Assembly: GCA_037783545.1 (NCBI GenBank)
Contig: JBBELK010001000.1
Span: forward strand, 558,001-622,000
DNA length: 64,000 bases
Source of the DNA: Henricia sp. BOLD:AAB3569
Lineage: Eukaryota; Echinodermata; Asteroidea; Spinulosida; Echinasteridae
Direction of reading: 5' to 3'
Position numbers and translations under genes: made by a program. This document shows positions 1-11,000 of this stretch, piece after piece. The first letter of the stretch is position 1; every line of letters starts with the position of its first letter. The notes under the pieces were generated by a model, which saw only the letters and a list, made by a program, of their open reading frames with translations, made no database searches and was not told where the DNA came from.

Positions 1-224
1 GTCACATGGACGCACCAGCATTACACGACAAGAAATTTTCAGGTAAAACTCCAAAATTGCCAACATCCTTTGGAGACTCAACAGCTACAAACATAGTGAA
101 ATGCCTCCCATGGGGGTGGGTGTTTTTGAAAATAAACAAGTCCCGTCTGCATCCTAACTTGTCAATAAATAATTTTACACAATTTCCGCGAGTGCAAGTT
201 GCATAGCCTCTACTGTGGACAGGG

Positions 225-420
225 GTTGTACTGTAGTCAAAGTGCTATATATGCCAATTAGGGTTTGTTTTGCCCTTTCTTGACGTAACTTGGTTATAGC
301 ATTGCTTTCCCGAGATTCAGAGAAAACTTCATAGCGTGCTCTGGTGGGACTCAAACCCACAACCTTCTGCATACAAGGCAGACGGCTTAACCACTCAACC
401 ACTGAGCTGGCCGGTGTTGA
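225..420 (-). mobile_element. tRNA-derived SINE
   Basis: On the minus strand there is a tRNA-like head with an A-box-like TCAGTGGTTGAGTGG and a B-box GGGTTTGAGTCCC (about 331-416). A body with CTATGAAGTTTTCTCTGAATC follows, shared with copies at 2590-2742, 20280-20400 and 34640-35165. Confidence 0.75.
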
Positions 421-680
421 GCAGCTGGTTTGAATCGTTTAGCAGCGGGTACCACAATTGCCCAGGGAAATGCTATAAAATGCTAAAAGGCAGTCGGTCT
501 CAGCAGGCTGGCTTTCAGTTTAACCAACTTGCATTAAAAAGAACATTCAGTCTCAAACTAGATGAGAATTTGATGCAACAATGCCTCGACTTCAAAAATG
601 TAAGATTTAAGAAGCAGATTCCAATCAATTCTGTTGCACGTAGAATTGTTTTCACAACCAAATAATGTCTGAGAAGTTGC

Positions 681-970
681 CAGGGGCGGATCCAGGGGGG
701 GGGGGGGGGGGGGGGGGGCGTGGGGGGCGCATGCCCCCCCCCCTTTTCCAAAAAAAAAACAACAAAAAAACCCACTTTTTTTGTGCACACTTTTCCTGCT
801 TAAAGTGGTTAAATATTGCTTCAGATCGCACCACAGCATCTATAATTCATCTAGAATCCATCTAGAAGCCGTCAGGGCTTCGCGCTACGCGCTCGCTATT
901 TCATTGTCATCAGCATTTCATGCTTAAAAATTTCACGCCCCCCCTTTTCAAAATCCTGGATCTGCCCCTG
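681..970. mobile_element. hAT-like MITE F1 (CAGGGGCGGATCCAGG ends)
   Basis: Inverted ends CAGGGGCGGATCC and GGATCTGCCCCTG, flanked by GTTGC on both sides (676-680, 971-975), shorter than the usual 8-bp hAT duplication. Contains a G run at about 697-718. A second copy is at 51627-51867. Confidence 0.85.
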
Positions 971-1045
971 GTTGCATCGTATTTTTTAAAACATAGCAAC
1001 CTAATTGTAAAACTGGTCTGAAATCTGTAATGCTTTGAAATCAGA

Positions 1046-1645
1046 AGGCCTTTTCCTGGCACTAGACTAAATCTCGGGGGTGGCCCTGGGGTGACATGGG
1101 GGTGAAAATAAGCCCCAAATCTCACTTGCAATTCTCACTCCCACACCACCCCCAAGATTGACTCTTTCCCCGGTGGGGAGTTCTACCCTGCTCGGGATCC
1201 CGGTTGAAAATTCTGGCCTCAGGGCGAGAGAACTGTAGTGTGAAAAGGAGCGGGGGCGAGTTCTCACTTGTTCAAGTGAGGGACGAGGTGCCGATGTCTT
1301 GAGTGAGTTAGAACAAGTGTGAATTGATGCGGGGTTGTATTTGGGGGCAATTCACCCCCAGGGTGGCATCCCGGGCAAGTTTGCCCCGGGGATGTTGTTC
1401 CACCCTGGAGTTCAACCCTGCTCAGGATCCCGGTTGAAAATTCTGGCCCCAGGGCGATAGAACTATAGTGTGAAAGGAGCAGGGGCGAGTTCTCACTTGT
1501 TCAAGTGAGGGACGAGGTGCTAATAACCTGGGCGAGTTAGAACAAGTGTGAATTGATGCGGGGTTGAATTTGGGGGCAAGTCACCCCCAGGGTGGCCTCC
1601 CGGGCATGTTTGCCCCTGGGATGTTGTTCCAGTGGGAAAAGGACT
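1046..1645. mobile_element. MITE G1 with an internal 230-bp tandem duplication
   Basis: Ends AGGCCTTTTCCTGGCACTAG and CCAGTGGGAAAAGGACT are inverted. GC-rich inside. The stretch from TTCTACCCTGCTCGGGATCC (1181) is repeated from 1411, a period of 230 bases. Related to copies at 34695-35095 and 47024-47752. Confidence 0.8.
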
Positions 1646-2589
1646 TGAGATGTTTTTCTGAAATGATACCCATAAACCCCCAACAGTCACCGTAATAGGA
1701 TACCCGGATCCAATTCTACCCGCCAGGGCACTAGCTTATTTGAGTAATAACAGGTAAAGGTGTTGTGCCATTGTGACTACAGCAATAATGTCATTCTGTA
1801 AATAACTGAAGTGTGTTTTATAACCACCACAGATTTACACAGGGTCTCTACACAGAAAGGGATTTAGGACAACTTACTGTCCACTTGCATAAAACAATGG
1901 ATTTCAGCACCTGCATGATACAAACATTCCTTTCATTGTTTTGAAACTCAGAAAGCTGTCACAACGAAAGAAATTACGAGCATGAAAAAGCAAAAGTCTT
2001 TCAACAGAGGAAACAGCTCAACAGTTATTGATGATAGTTTGCAATGAACTTCTGAACTCCGGTATGATTTGCAGAAAATCAATGAAAGAATCATTTATTT
2101 AAAGAAAGGAAAAAGAGAAGAAAAAGAAAGAAACAAGAAATTGGCAGTGTTGATACAAGCCTGGGACTGGCGTAATAAAAAGGGGGAAATATCAGTCATG
2201 ATTCACATGGTCTAGTCGAACGTCAGGAAATGGGCAGACTGCGCAACCTGAGTGGGTGAGGTTCAGGGGTCTACGGCAATTTTAATAAACTCGGCAAAGG
2301 AAAATTACGGCAGAAAAATTAAGTCATCGTGACTTTTGTTTTTATAGCTTCAGAAACTATTCCCCAGGGAAAAAGGTAAGATGTGGGACACCAGGTTTTA
2401 TCACTAACTACATGTACTTCATGTATACATACCGGTATGTACATGTATGTATGTTAAAGAAATTGAGATGAGAGAAACATCGTAAGGGCCTTTTTTTTCT
2501 CTCATCCCAAGTTTGGTCGTTTCATTTCAATAGTAATTAGGCACCATACCAGATGTTGCGTTCGTTAAAAAAATTGACATTTGATTTTG

Positions 2590-2742
2590 TTTAAATATTA
2601 ATTAGTGTTTGTTTTTACCCTGCCCAACGTAAACTAGATTAGCACTGTAGACTCGGTGCTTCCCTGAGACACTATGAGAAAAACTTCATAGTGAGCTCGG
2701 GTGGGAGTCGAACCCACGACCTCCTCCATACTAGGCAGATTT
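2590..2742 (-). mobile_element. tRNA-derived SINE fragment
   Basis: Minus-strand B-box GGGTTCGACTCCCACCCGAG followed by CTATGAAGTTTTTCTCATAG and the TAATCTAGTTTACG body. Same family as the copies at 225-420 and 34640-35165; the head is cut. Confidence 0.75.
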
Positions 2743-3139
2743 TGTTTGACTTTAGTATGAAATCTCCTCTCAAGTTAACTTTCCGAAGAATTTCATTTTC
2801 CCAAGAACTGATCTTGTAATGCAAAATCTCTTAAAGATACGTATGTAAATTAAAGGATTGGAAAACAAGGGGCGTTATCTTCATTTGTGATTGAGGATGT
2901 GTGTGATAAAAACCAACCTGTGTACACATGTACATGTATAAGTCAGCTAAGTACCTCATCTGCAATGAAAACTTTGTCTAATAGATGCTTTTGAGAAATT
3001 GTGCGAACATACCAGCATCCTATTTTGTTTAGGTTGGTTCCCTAGCTATACTGCACAAACGGAGCCACATTACCACGGTAGTCAGGTGCTTAGTTTCATT
3101 CACATGAGGGGATCTTTGTAATAAAAAAACAGATTTAGA

Positions 3140-3592
3140 CATAACTTACACAATATAAACATGATGATCGTAGTAAACTTCCCCTAAAATGGTTTTGTCT
3201 AAAGTGCTATAGTTTTTGAGAAATGAGTAAAACATTTATTTTTCGTCTCACGAGACAAAACCATTTCGCCCTGCACGACTTCACCGAGAACCACTTCGTC
3301 CCAAAAGCCACCATGCCCCCCAACCACTTCGTCCTTACGCCACTTCGTCCTTACGCCACTTCGTCCTTACGCCACTTCGTGCACAGGCTGTGGTTCAGCT
3401 TAGGGTGAAGTGGTTCAAGGCGAAATGGTTTTGGGGCGAAGTGACCATAAAGCCTTTTTGATTGTTTTCTCAAAAGTACCGAGCTGGTTATTGCTTAGGT
3501 TGGTTTTAATCATGCATATCTTCATTCACAAAGAAAATAAAACCATTTGCAATGGTTTACCAATCATGTGTTCTGCCCTTAAAGTGCTACTG
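3140..3592 (-). mobile_element. TTAA-type MITE D1 (cgaagtggtt family), inverted copy
   Basis: Central part made of GGGCGAAGTGG-like words in both orientations, with CACTTCGTCCTTACGC repeated about three times at 3320-3380. Flanking arms match copies D2 and D3 (48190-48656, 49260-49717) in reverse. The high end has ACCAATCATGTGTTCTGCCCTTAA; the low end has diverged. Confidence 0.75.
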
Positions 3593-4383
3593 GAAAGAAA
3601 TCATGCAATCTGACAATTGTGGGCCACTATAGGTTTGGCAATTACCCAAAAAGTGGGTCGAGGTCAGAAATGCCAAGTGCAGCCAAGTTCCACATCAAAA
3701 TTACCGTTTCCAAGTTCCCCTCCCCACGCCCCAAATGAGTTCCCTCTATGATAACCATGTGAACAGCACCCTTACACTTGGGAATTTTAAATAGTAGGCC
3801 TACAATCCAAACTAGATAAATGCACTGCAGCTTACAAAATACATGTTATCTGACAATTGTCCCTTTAAGAGCCGCTTATTAAATTTATGTACATCATCGC
3901 AACAATTTTTGCGAAAACAATTGAAAAACTAATCTTAAAACTACAAAAATCCCGGCAGGGGAGTTTGCTCCGATCCCCTACAGACAAACATATTCAGACT
4001 GACTGCCAACACTTGCACAACAAAACGACACACAGCCCAATGGGTTTCCTTTGTGTGGATATCTAATGCATACCACATGGGCCTGTACGCCAGGACAATT
4101 CTTGACTTCACTGTTATGGGGAGACATTGCCAATAGAGGGCAGCATTCATGCACTAGGTAGCACGTTTGGTCAAAATGTCAAGAGGGCTTACTTGTCTCT
4201 TGAGGGCAGTATATACACTTAACAATACACACATTATGGTATTAAACACAAACACGTAAAGTCTTGTACCCACCTCCCACTGCGGACGTCCCAGTGTTTT
4301 TTTGGCGACTGCTCTAATTTGTTTCGTACACGATTCCAAACCGTGGACGTCCTTGGCAATCGCGGACCTTATTGTTCCTATTG

Positions 4384-4523
4384 TTAAAGGCACAGGCTCG
4401 TCAGCAATGCGCGCCCGCCAAATTCGTGCTCGAAACACGCAGCTCCATGCCTTTGCTATGGAGCTGCGTGTTGTGTGGCACACATTTGGCGGGCGCGCAT
4501 TGCTGACGAGCCTGTGCCTTTAA
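4384..4523. mobile_element. Hairpin MITE A1 (AGGCACAGGCTCGTCAGCAATGC)
   Basis: Nearly full-length inverted repeat of about 140 bases framed by TTAA on both sides. It is one of four copies; the others are 20579-20717, 45626-45770 and 49134-49263. Arms pair almost throughout, so a transcript would fold as one long hairpin. Confidence 0.88.
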
Positions 4524-4815
4524 ACGTCCCCCATTTAAATACAAAAACCAGCACTTCTACACACTTTGGACTGAGCTTTACACCAAATAGACTGGCACTC
4601 CATTGTTATAGCACAAAACTTGACAAATTATGGGGTTTTTTTTAGGAGGTACCTTGGGATTTTTCTTGTTTCTTGTACATTATTGAAATTTGATCTCAAA
4701 TGAACTCTGCTGTACGAGGTCAACACCATACAAAATGCACATCCGTTTATCTGGTACAAAGCACACAGATGGTAACCACGGCTTGGTTACCTTTGACTTT
4801 GACCTCAGGGGACAG

Positions 4816-5156
4816 TATTGATTGCTTTCCGTGACGTAGAACATCCAGGAATGTTTGGGTGTCACCGGTCACGCGCGTACACGTGCGTGCCAATAGACCG
4901 TATCGAATAGCCGCCATTTTGTGGGCCAGTTTCTTTGTTCCTTGAGGACTTGCATGGTTGCACAAATTGTGCTTCCATTGTTGAACGGTTTAAGTAACAA
5001 AAGGTGCCCCACGAAATGGGGGCTATTCGATACAGTCTATAGACGCACATGAACATGCGAAAAAAATACTCACCAGCGTATTTTTATTCGAGAATGAAAA
5101 ATGACACCCAAAATGGTGGATGGAAGGCGTGACGTCACCGGAAAGCAATTAATACA
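4816..5156. mobile_element. Nested inverted repeats
   Basis: An outer pair (TTGATTGCTTTCCGTGACGT near 4817 and ACGTCACCGGAAAGCAATTAA near 5132) encloses an inner pair (ACGTGCGTGCCAATAGACCG near 4881 and ACAGTCTATAGACGCACAT near 5032). The arrangement suggests one MITE inserted in another. Confidence 0.65.
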
Positions 5157-5423
5157 TGAACAAAGAGCAGATTATCTGATCACAGCAGTAAATACCGATG
5201 GGTCCTCCAGAGGCCAGTATAGAATATCTACGAATTAAACACATCTGATGAATCTGCTAGACATTTCAGTGGAAACATATGTAGTAGGAATGTTGTCCTT
5301 AATATTGAAACAAACAAAATACGGTAGCGAGCCAATAGAATCCTGTTATGTCAGCACTGCTTTGTCCATGTCTATAAACTCCATATCTCATACCGGTACA
5401 CTAAACTCTTGTTATAATGCCAA

Positions 5424-5574
5424 GTACTACGTGTACAAAAAAAAAACATGTCCTACTTTTTATCTTGAATAACCAAAATTTCACATCATGTAAACAAGGC
5501 CTGAAAAATTTCCTTGAGTGAGTTTTATAAGTTTTGTCCAAGAAGGTTGAGATTTAAACGCCATACGAAAAAAA
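5424..5574 (+). repeat. Left terminal inverted repeat of the fossil element
   Basis: Pairs with 7677-7848 in reverse orientation: shared words include GTACTACGTG, GTCCTACTTTT, GGTTGAGATTTAAA and CCATACGAAA. Arms differ by substitutions and by an extra 20 or so bases in the right copy. Confidence 0.85.
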
Positions 5575-7203
5575 ACCCATAAATTCCAGAAGTTGCCACT
5601 TTTGACTCGGCATCCGCCATTGTCAAGGAAAGTGTCTGTGTCTGAGGTCACTTTGCGAAATGATCAGGATGGTTTGCGTAACATTTGTAGTGATCCCGCC
5701 TTTCCTCAGAAGCTTTCGGCTCAGCACACACATTCCACCACTGTCTCCAGCGACGTATTGACATACACGCAGGGAACCTCCGACGAAGCCGGTGTGGCTC
5801 CGACACTTTCGGCAAAGTGCCACCAGAGTTTCGGTTTCGGCGTCACCGAGGATATCTTGTCTTTGTTCGCCTTGTTGTTCGAGCGGAATCTGTTGTACCG
5901 CCGGCGATGTTGGGCGTGATGGCTGAGCTCCAGTTGCTTGCTCTTGTGGCGGGCGTGGTGCTGCTGGCGGAGGCCGAGGATTCATGTCCATTGAGGGCAG
6001 TGGTGGTGTGGCCAGGCCCCCGCCACCAGGCCGTCTGGGAGATACTAGGGTCCGTTTTGTACCCGTGTTGCGTGCGGGACCTGACGAGCGACTTCAAGTC
6101 ACCCAAGACGTTTTTTTCTTCTCGGTTGATCTCTCTTGCGGGCGCACGGGATGTTGTGCCGTTCGCTCGCAGGGTCTCTCTCGCCAAGTCGAATAGACGG
6201 CGGGCGCTGATCAGGTATTGTTGGGATGTCATTGATCTAACTGCGACTGTGACAGGGTAGAATAATGTGTCAAGGTTTTGGGGTTCCTCGCGGAGGTAGA
6301 CGTCGACGGCCTCAATCAATGTGTTGGTGATGATCCTGCATTCCACGTGAAACCCTCCAATCAAGTTGTCGTTCTGTTCCATTGATTGCAGGATGTTTGT
6401 CAGGTTGTCCAGTCTGGTGTAGGCTTGGCGAGAGGTGTACGGCGGGTCGAGTTGGTAGCAGTGGCATGCTGTCAGGAAATGATACTGCAAATTGTACACT
6501 TTGATTTTCTTCAGTGCTACGTCGGACGTTATCGTAAATGTTCGGCAATGTTAAATTTCGGCATGGGTCACCCGTCAAGTGGCGTGTAGAGGGTGTAGTT
6601 GTCGATCTTTAAGCATTTTTCTACCTTGAAGCAGAAGACCATTGGTGTCTTGGCATTGTAGGATATGTCCCACATGTTAAGGGGGAAATCTTCGTCTGCT
6701 ACAGCATTGCATGTCGTCAGGTGTTGAGATATATCCGGAAATGCAACGATCGGCTCCTTCATGCCAAAGTTTGTGATACTATATATTTCACACCGGCCAT
6801 GCGTATCGCGTCTAGAAATGTTTGTGTTGACACTCCCTTGGCATGCCCTTTGATGAGGTAGCTACTGGCTTTCTCTGCCGGTAGAGCGACCTGGTTCAGC
6901 TCGCACAGTGCCTGGCATGTGGCCTCCTTTCGTCCCGGTGCGTGGGATGTTTTTATCACGGCTGGGTGGTAGGTCAGAGTGATGGGCTTGAAATCTCCAT
7001 AAAACTCTCTTTTGTAGCGCCTTGTTTCAGACGTGGCCAACGTCACCGTGTTGCCGAGTAGTTCCTGCAATCTCTCAATAAGCTGTCCCGTCACTTCTAG
7101 GTTTACTCCGTAGTAGTCTAGGTCTAGGTGCTCGAAGGTGTCTTCTGGATGAATTAACTCCCTCCAAATTGGTTCGGGAATGAGCTACATCTTAACTTAG
7201 GAT

Positions 7204-7263
7204 ATGTTTGCTATAGCTCGCGTCTGGAGATTAGATGTTTGTTGTAGCTCGCGTCTGGAGATT
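7204..7263. repeat. Short direct duplication
   Basis: The words ATGTTTG and TAGCTCGCGTCTGGAGATT occur twice in tandem with a period of about 30 bases, inside the fossil element. Confidence 0.8.
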
Positions 7264-7423
7264 GTGAAGACTGTACTGTGTTGTACGTTCTGCTGTGGTC
7301 AGCACTACAGAGACTTTACCGTGGGAACCGAACCTGCTTTATCAATTAGGCCAACAATGCCTTTTTTATGGTTAGACCTTGTTAACCCCTATTACCACAC
7401 AGTCGTAAATCTTTCTAAACGCC

Positions 7424-7612
7424 GTTTTGGCCATTAACGAGGAAACGCCGTTTTTGGCCATTTCGCTACTGCAGGGGTTAGGGGAATAGACTGTACAGTA
7501 ACGAGGAAACGCCGTTTTGGCTGTTTCTGTACGGCAGTGGCATTTGCCGTAGACTGTGCAGTAAAGAGGAAATGCCGTTTTGGCCGATTTTTTACTGCAG
7601 TGGCATTTGCCC
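7424..7612. repeat. Tandem repeat of about 64 bp inside the fossil element
   Basis: Three copies of a unit beginning AACGAGGAAACGCCGTTTTGG (near 7436, 7500 and 7563), each with a GTACAGTA or CTGCAGTGG-like segment. A preceding partial copy starts near 7424. Confidence 0.8.
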
Positions 7613-7676
7613 CTAGATAGATCCCTAAGTTAGTGTTAGGGTTAGGTGTAGGGGTTAGGTCGAATTTTGAAAATGA

Positions 7677-7848
7677 CTTTTTTCGTATGGCATTTAAATC
7701 TCAACCTTTTGGACAAATCTGATGAAAGTCCCTCAATAAAATTTGTCGGGCCTCATTTACACGATGTAAAATTTTGGTTTAAATCCGTTGAAAAATAACA
7801 AAGTTATTTAAGATTAAAAGTAGGACACGTTTTTTTGTCACGTAGTAC
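7677..7848 (-). repeat. Right terminal inverted repeat of the fossil element
   Basis: Reverse complement of the left arm, ending CACGTAGTAC 70 bases from the splice donor of the AD2 exon. Confidence 0.85.
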
Positions 7849-7917
7849 ATTGTAATGCTTACCACTTTGACTGAATTTTGCAAAGCAACCATGCTTATCG
7901 CTACAATTTGTACTTAC

Positions 7918-8003
7918 CGATGCTAGTGCCTTGCCCAATGTGTCTCCAGTTTGGGAATTCCCTCCACTGCTACCGCTCGTTACATTTGTCGTCCCTTGTA
8001 CAC
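7918..8003 (-). CDS. TCF4/TCF12-like: E protein exon: start of activation domain 2 (SQTGDTLGKALAS)
   Basis: An 86-base exon (phase 1 to 0) with acceptor CATTGTGTTGTAG and donor GTAAGT. It encodes SVQGTTNVTSGSSGG then NSQTGDTLGKALAS. GSSQTGDALGKALAS is one of the most conserved strings of vertebrate E proteins and opens AD2, the loop-helix activation domain that binds co-activators. The helix continues in the next exon (vertebrate IYSPDHTNNSF), which I could not find in the 7.9 kb remaining. The 2.4-kb fossil element starts only 70 bases past this donor, so the next exon is displaced beyond the left edge. Confidence 0.95.
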
Positions 8004-11000
8004 CTACAACACAATGCAACAGCATCGTAATAAAAATATTGGATTCTTGTAGAGTGCACAATGTCTACGCTACATGTAGGCATACTCCTGGCACTGTTGC
8101 CATTATTACCGCTGCCATCAAGGAATCACCAGAACCATTTTGCTTCAACTTGGTGGCGGCCTGGCCAAGGCGCACAACCCTATCAGCAGTTAGATTGTGG
8201 CATTTCCCCGTAACAGCTCCCCATATATCGCTTGGGTTGACGAGGCAATTGAGATTAAGTGTCTTGCCCATGGAAACAAACACATTGGCACAAGTGGGTC
8301 TCGAACTCATAACCTCTTAATCATGAGCACAGCTCAACAGGTCAAACATCCTCTTATTTAGGGAGTGTGTATGTGGTCTAGTGAGTATGAAGCTAATATT
8401 ATGTGGACTCACAATCGGGAGGTTGTGGGTTCAAACACTAAAGCTATGGCTAAGCAGCACACCTAGATGAAGTGAGATGATTATGATGTCTCCCCGAGGG
8501 CAGTGATAATAATGGCAACAGCGCTTTGATACTTTGGTGATAAAGCACTTTGATACTTTGGTGATAAAGCACTTTACAAGAACCAGCTACATGTATTAAA
8601 ATTATTATAATAAACCCACAGGTGCAGTGTCATATGATTAATTGCACACCAGATGTCACCTGCTCGACACCAAATGGAAATTGACATAGCCAAATGCAAA
8701 AGAGAATCCATTGACAATCTACTCAGGTGAGGACGGGCTCAAACAATGACTATAGGCTGCTTTACAGCAACGTCATGCCTTCCACCATTTTGGGTGTCAT
8801 TTGACAATCAAGACCCACGTGGCCTTAGAGCTAACCAACAATAAGAGTGCAAAAAGCGTATAATGGTTGCACACATTTCTGTTGCATTACCTTGCTTTAG
8901 GTTGTTGTGCCATGGCTGTCGCGCCGAGTAAGATAAAAATGTCTTTTTCAGGCTACATCGTGAATAACTAAAAAAATTATTTGAACGTATCGCAATGCGC
9001 ATGTGCAGCATTTTCGAATGAAAACATGCGGATGGGCATTTTTTTAAACGTACATCCATGTGCGTTGAATATTGCGCGAGTTTACGCACGTGACGCCCAC
9101 ACATTCCCAGATGTCACACGCGGCTGAAAGCAGTCTACACCATTTTTGACGATTACAGTGCTGGTAACCAGTGTTCTTCAATGCTAAACATTTTGTCTGG
9201 GAGGGTTCAGCGGCGCCCCCTTGGTCGCTGTGTGAGGGTGCTGTACAGAACAGATGCATGCAACTGTCACGGCCATTATTGGCTGCACATCGGGTTGTCG
9301 ATGCGATAGATATGCGAGGTAAGTGAACGATAATGACATCAGCGGCCATCGAATCACGTTTTAAAGTGTGTTAGACAGAAAAAAATGTATTATTTTTGTC
9401 CGGGCGGCCGGGTTTTTTGTCCGGGCGGCCAAGTTTTTTGTCCGGGCGGCCCAGTTTTTTGTCCGGGCTGTAACGGTACCTCTGATGATTTTATCCGGGC
9501 GGCGCACCTGGACAAAACAGTAGTGGAGAACCCTGGGTAACAAACACAGCACTGCTACTTGTACTTACTTAACGTGGCATCGGTTCCGTTAGTGGGCGAT
9601 GAGGTTGAATACGGCGAGTGAGGGTGAGTAGAGGAGGAGGTCGTCCCGGGTCTGAAGGTGGACATTGGAGGAAGACTCAGGGGGTCACGACTGGGAGACA
9701 GGTTATGGCTGCCGTGGTTATGGCTGCCGTGGTTATGGCTGCCATGGTTATGGCTGCCGTGGACGTGGCTGGTGCCTTGACTCTGGCTATAGACCTGTGG
9801 GGACAAAACAAATACATAATACACTGGTTGATAGTCAGGTTCTTATCAAAACTGGAAACAAAACCAACAATCGGGACAAATGATAGTTTGTTGACGCAAT
9901 TTGTTTCGTTACACACTTGCATGGAAAGTAATGAACAAACTATTGCACAACTTTTCTACTACAGTTAGCACACGTTTTTAGCTAGTGCTTAAGCAGCGCC
10001 ATGAAATTAGCCCCAGCTAGCTGCCAATTTCATGGAGCTGTTTATAGGCGTTTTTCTGCTAATTGAGGCTTCCGCTATTTCATAGACTCGTGTGGTGGGT
10101 AGGTAGTTTGTGACTGTGAATACAATGGATGTTGCTTTATCATAGACTTGTGTGGTGGGTAGGTAGTCTGTGACTGTGAATACGATAGCGGTTGCCTTAC
10201 CATAGACTCGTGTGGTGGGTTGGTAGTTTGTGACTGTGAATACGATGGTGGTTGCCTTACCATAGACTCGTGTGGTGGGTAGGTAGTTTGTGACTGTGAA
10301 TACGATGGTGGTTGCCTTACCATAGACTCGTGTGGTGGGTAGGTAGTTTGTGACTGTGAATACGATGGTGGTTGCCTTACCATAGACTCGTGTGGTGGGT
10401 AGGTAGTTTGTGACTGTGAATACGATAGTGGTTGCCTTACCATAGACTCGTATGGTGGGTAGGTAGTTTGTGACTGTGAATACAATGGTGGTTGCCTTAC
10501 CATAGACTCGTGTGGTGGCTAGGTAGTTTGTGACTGTGAATACGATGGTGGTTGCCTTACCATAGACTCGTGTGGTGGCTAGGTAGTTTGTGACTGTGAA
10601 TACGATGGTGGTTGCCTTACCATAGACTCGTGTGGTGGCTAGGTAGTTTGTGACTGTGAATACGATGGTGGTTGCCTTACCATAGACTCGTGTGGTGGGT
10701 TGGTAGTTTGTGACTGTGAATACGGTGGTGGTTGCCTTACCATAGACTCGTGTGGTGGGTAGGTAGTTTGTGACTGTGAATACGATAGCGGTTGCCTTAC
10801 CATAGACTCGTATGGTGGGTATGTAGTTTGTGACTGAATACGATGGTGGTTGCCTTACCATAGACTCGTGTGGTGGGTTGGTAGTTTGTGACTGAATACG
10901 ATGGTGGTTGCCTTACCATAGACTCGTGTGGTGGGTTGGTAGTTTGTGACTGTGAATACGATGGTGGTTGCCTTACCATAGACTCGTGTGGTGGGTAGGT

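Larger units (their letters stand above)
1..5423. other. Intron downstream of the AD2 exon, distal part
   Basis: Nothing here resembles the expected next exon (IYSPDH...NPSTPVGSP). It holds a SINE at 225-420, hAT-like MITE F1 (681-970), MITE G1 (1046-1645), a second SINE (2590-2742), an inverted copy of the TTAA element D (3140-3592), hairpin A1 (4384-4523) and nested inverted repeats at 4816-5156. Unassigned stretches at 1700-2590 and 3600-4380 show no coding signal. Confidence 0.7.
5424..7848 (-). mobile_element. Fossil element with long terminal inverted repeats, family not recognised
   Basis: Inverted ends of about 150 bases at left (5424-5574) and 170 at right (7677-7848), both starting GTACTACGTG outside and ending at TTCGTATGGC inside. 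Between them, about 5.6-7.2 kb, minus-strand coding remnants cover roughly 1.5 kb, including a Pro/Ala-rich stretch followed by a Cys-containing segment. I do not recognise a transposase, polymerase, integrase or capsid in them. The element is broken by a few interruptions and is moderately old, judging from the divergence between its two ends. It lies wholly in the intron after the AD2 exon. It could be a DNA transposon or a virus-like element; the sequence alone does not tell me which. Confidence 0.75.
8004..9568. other. Intron between the AD2 exon and the SLPPMS exon
   Basis: 1.57 kb. Holds two SINE remnants (8065-8345 minus, 8385-8585 plus) and the GTCCGGGCGGCC element R1 (9169-9537). The stretch 8600-9168 has no recognisable element apart from a short segment near 8780 resembling sequence at 5100. 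Confidence 0.75.

Noticed and set aside
4154-4483. 109-codon minus-strand frame
   Set aside because: Half of it is the hairpin MITE A1; no coding signal beyond that.
1-5423. The next E-protein exon (IYSPDH...NPSTPVGSP)
   Set aside because: No minus-strand stretch with that motif and AG/GT borders was seen; it is probably beyond the left edge.
5817-6260. Plus-strand 147-codon open frame
   Set aside because: It lies opposite the coding remnants of the fossil element and shows no domain of its own.
10007-10861. 284-codon minus-strand open frame rich in VTNYLPTTRVYGKATTIVFT
   Set aside because: It is the 60-bp array read in a frame other than that of the adjoining exon. Periodicity in multiples of three keeps all such frames open, and no independent start or splice context exists.
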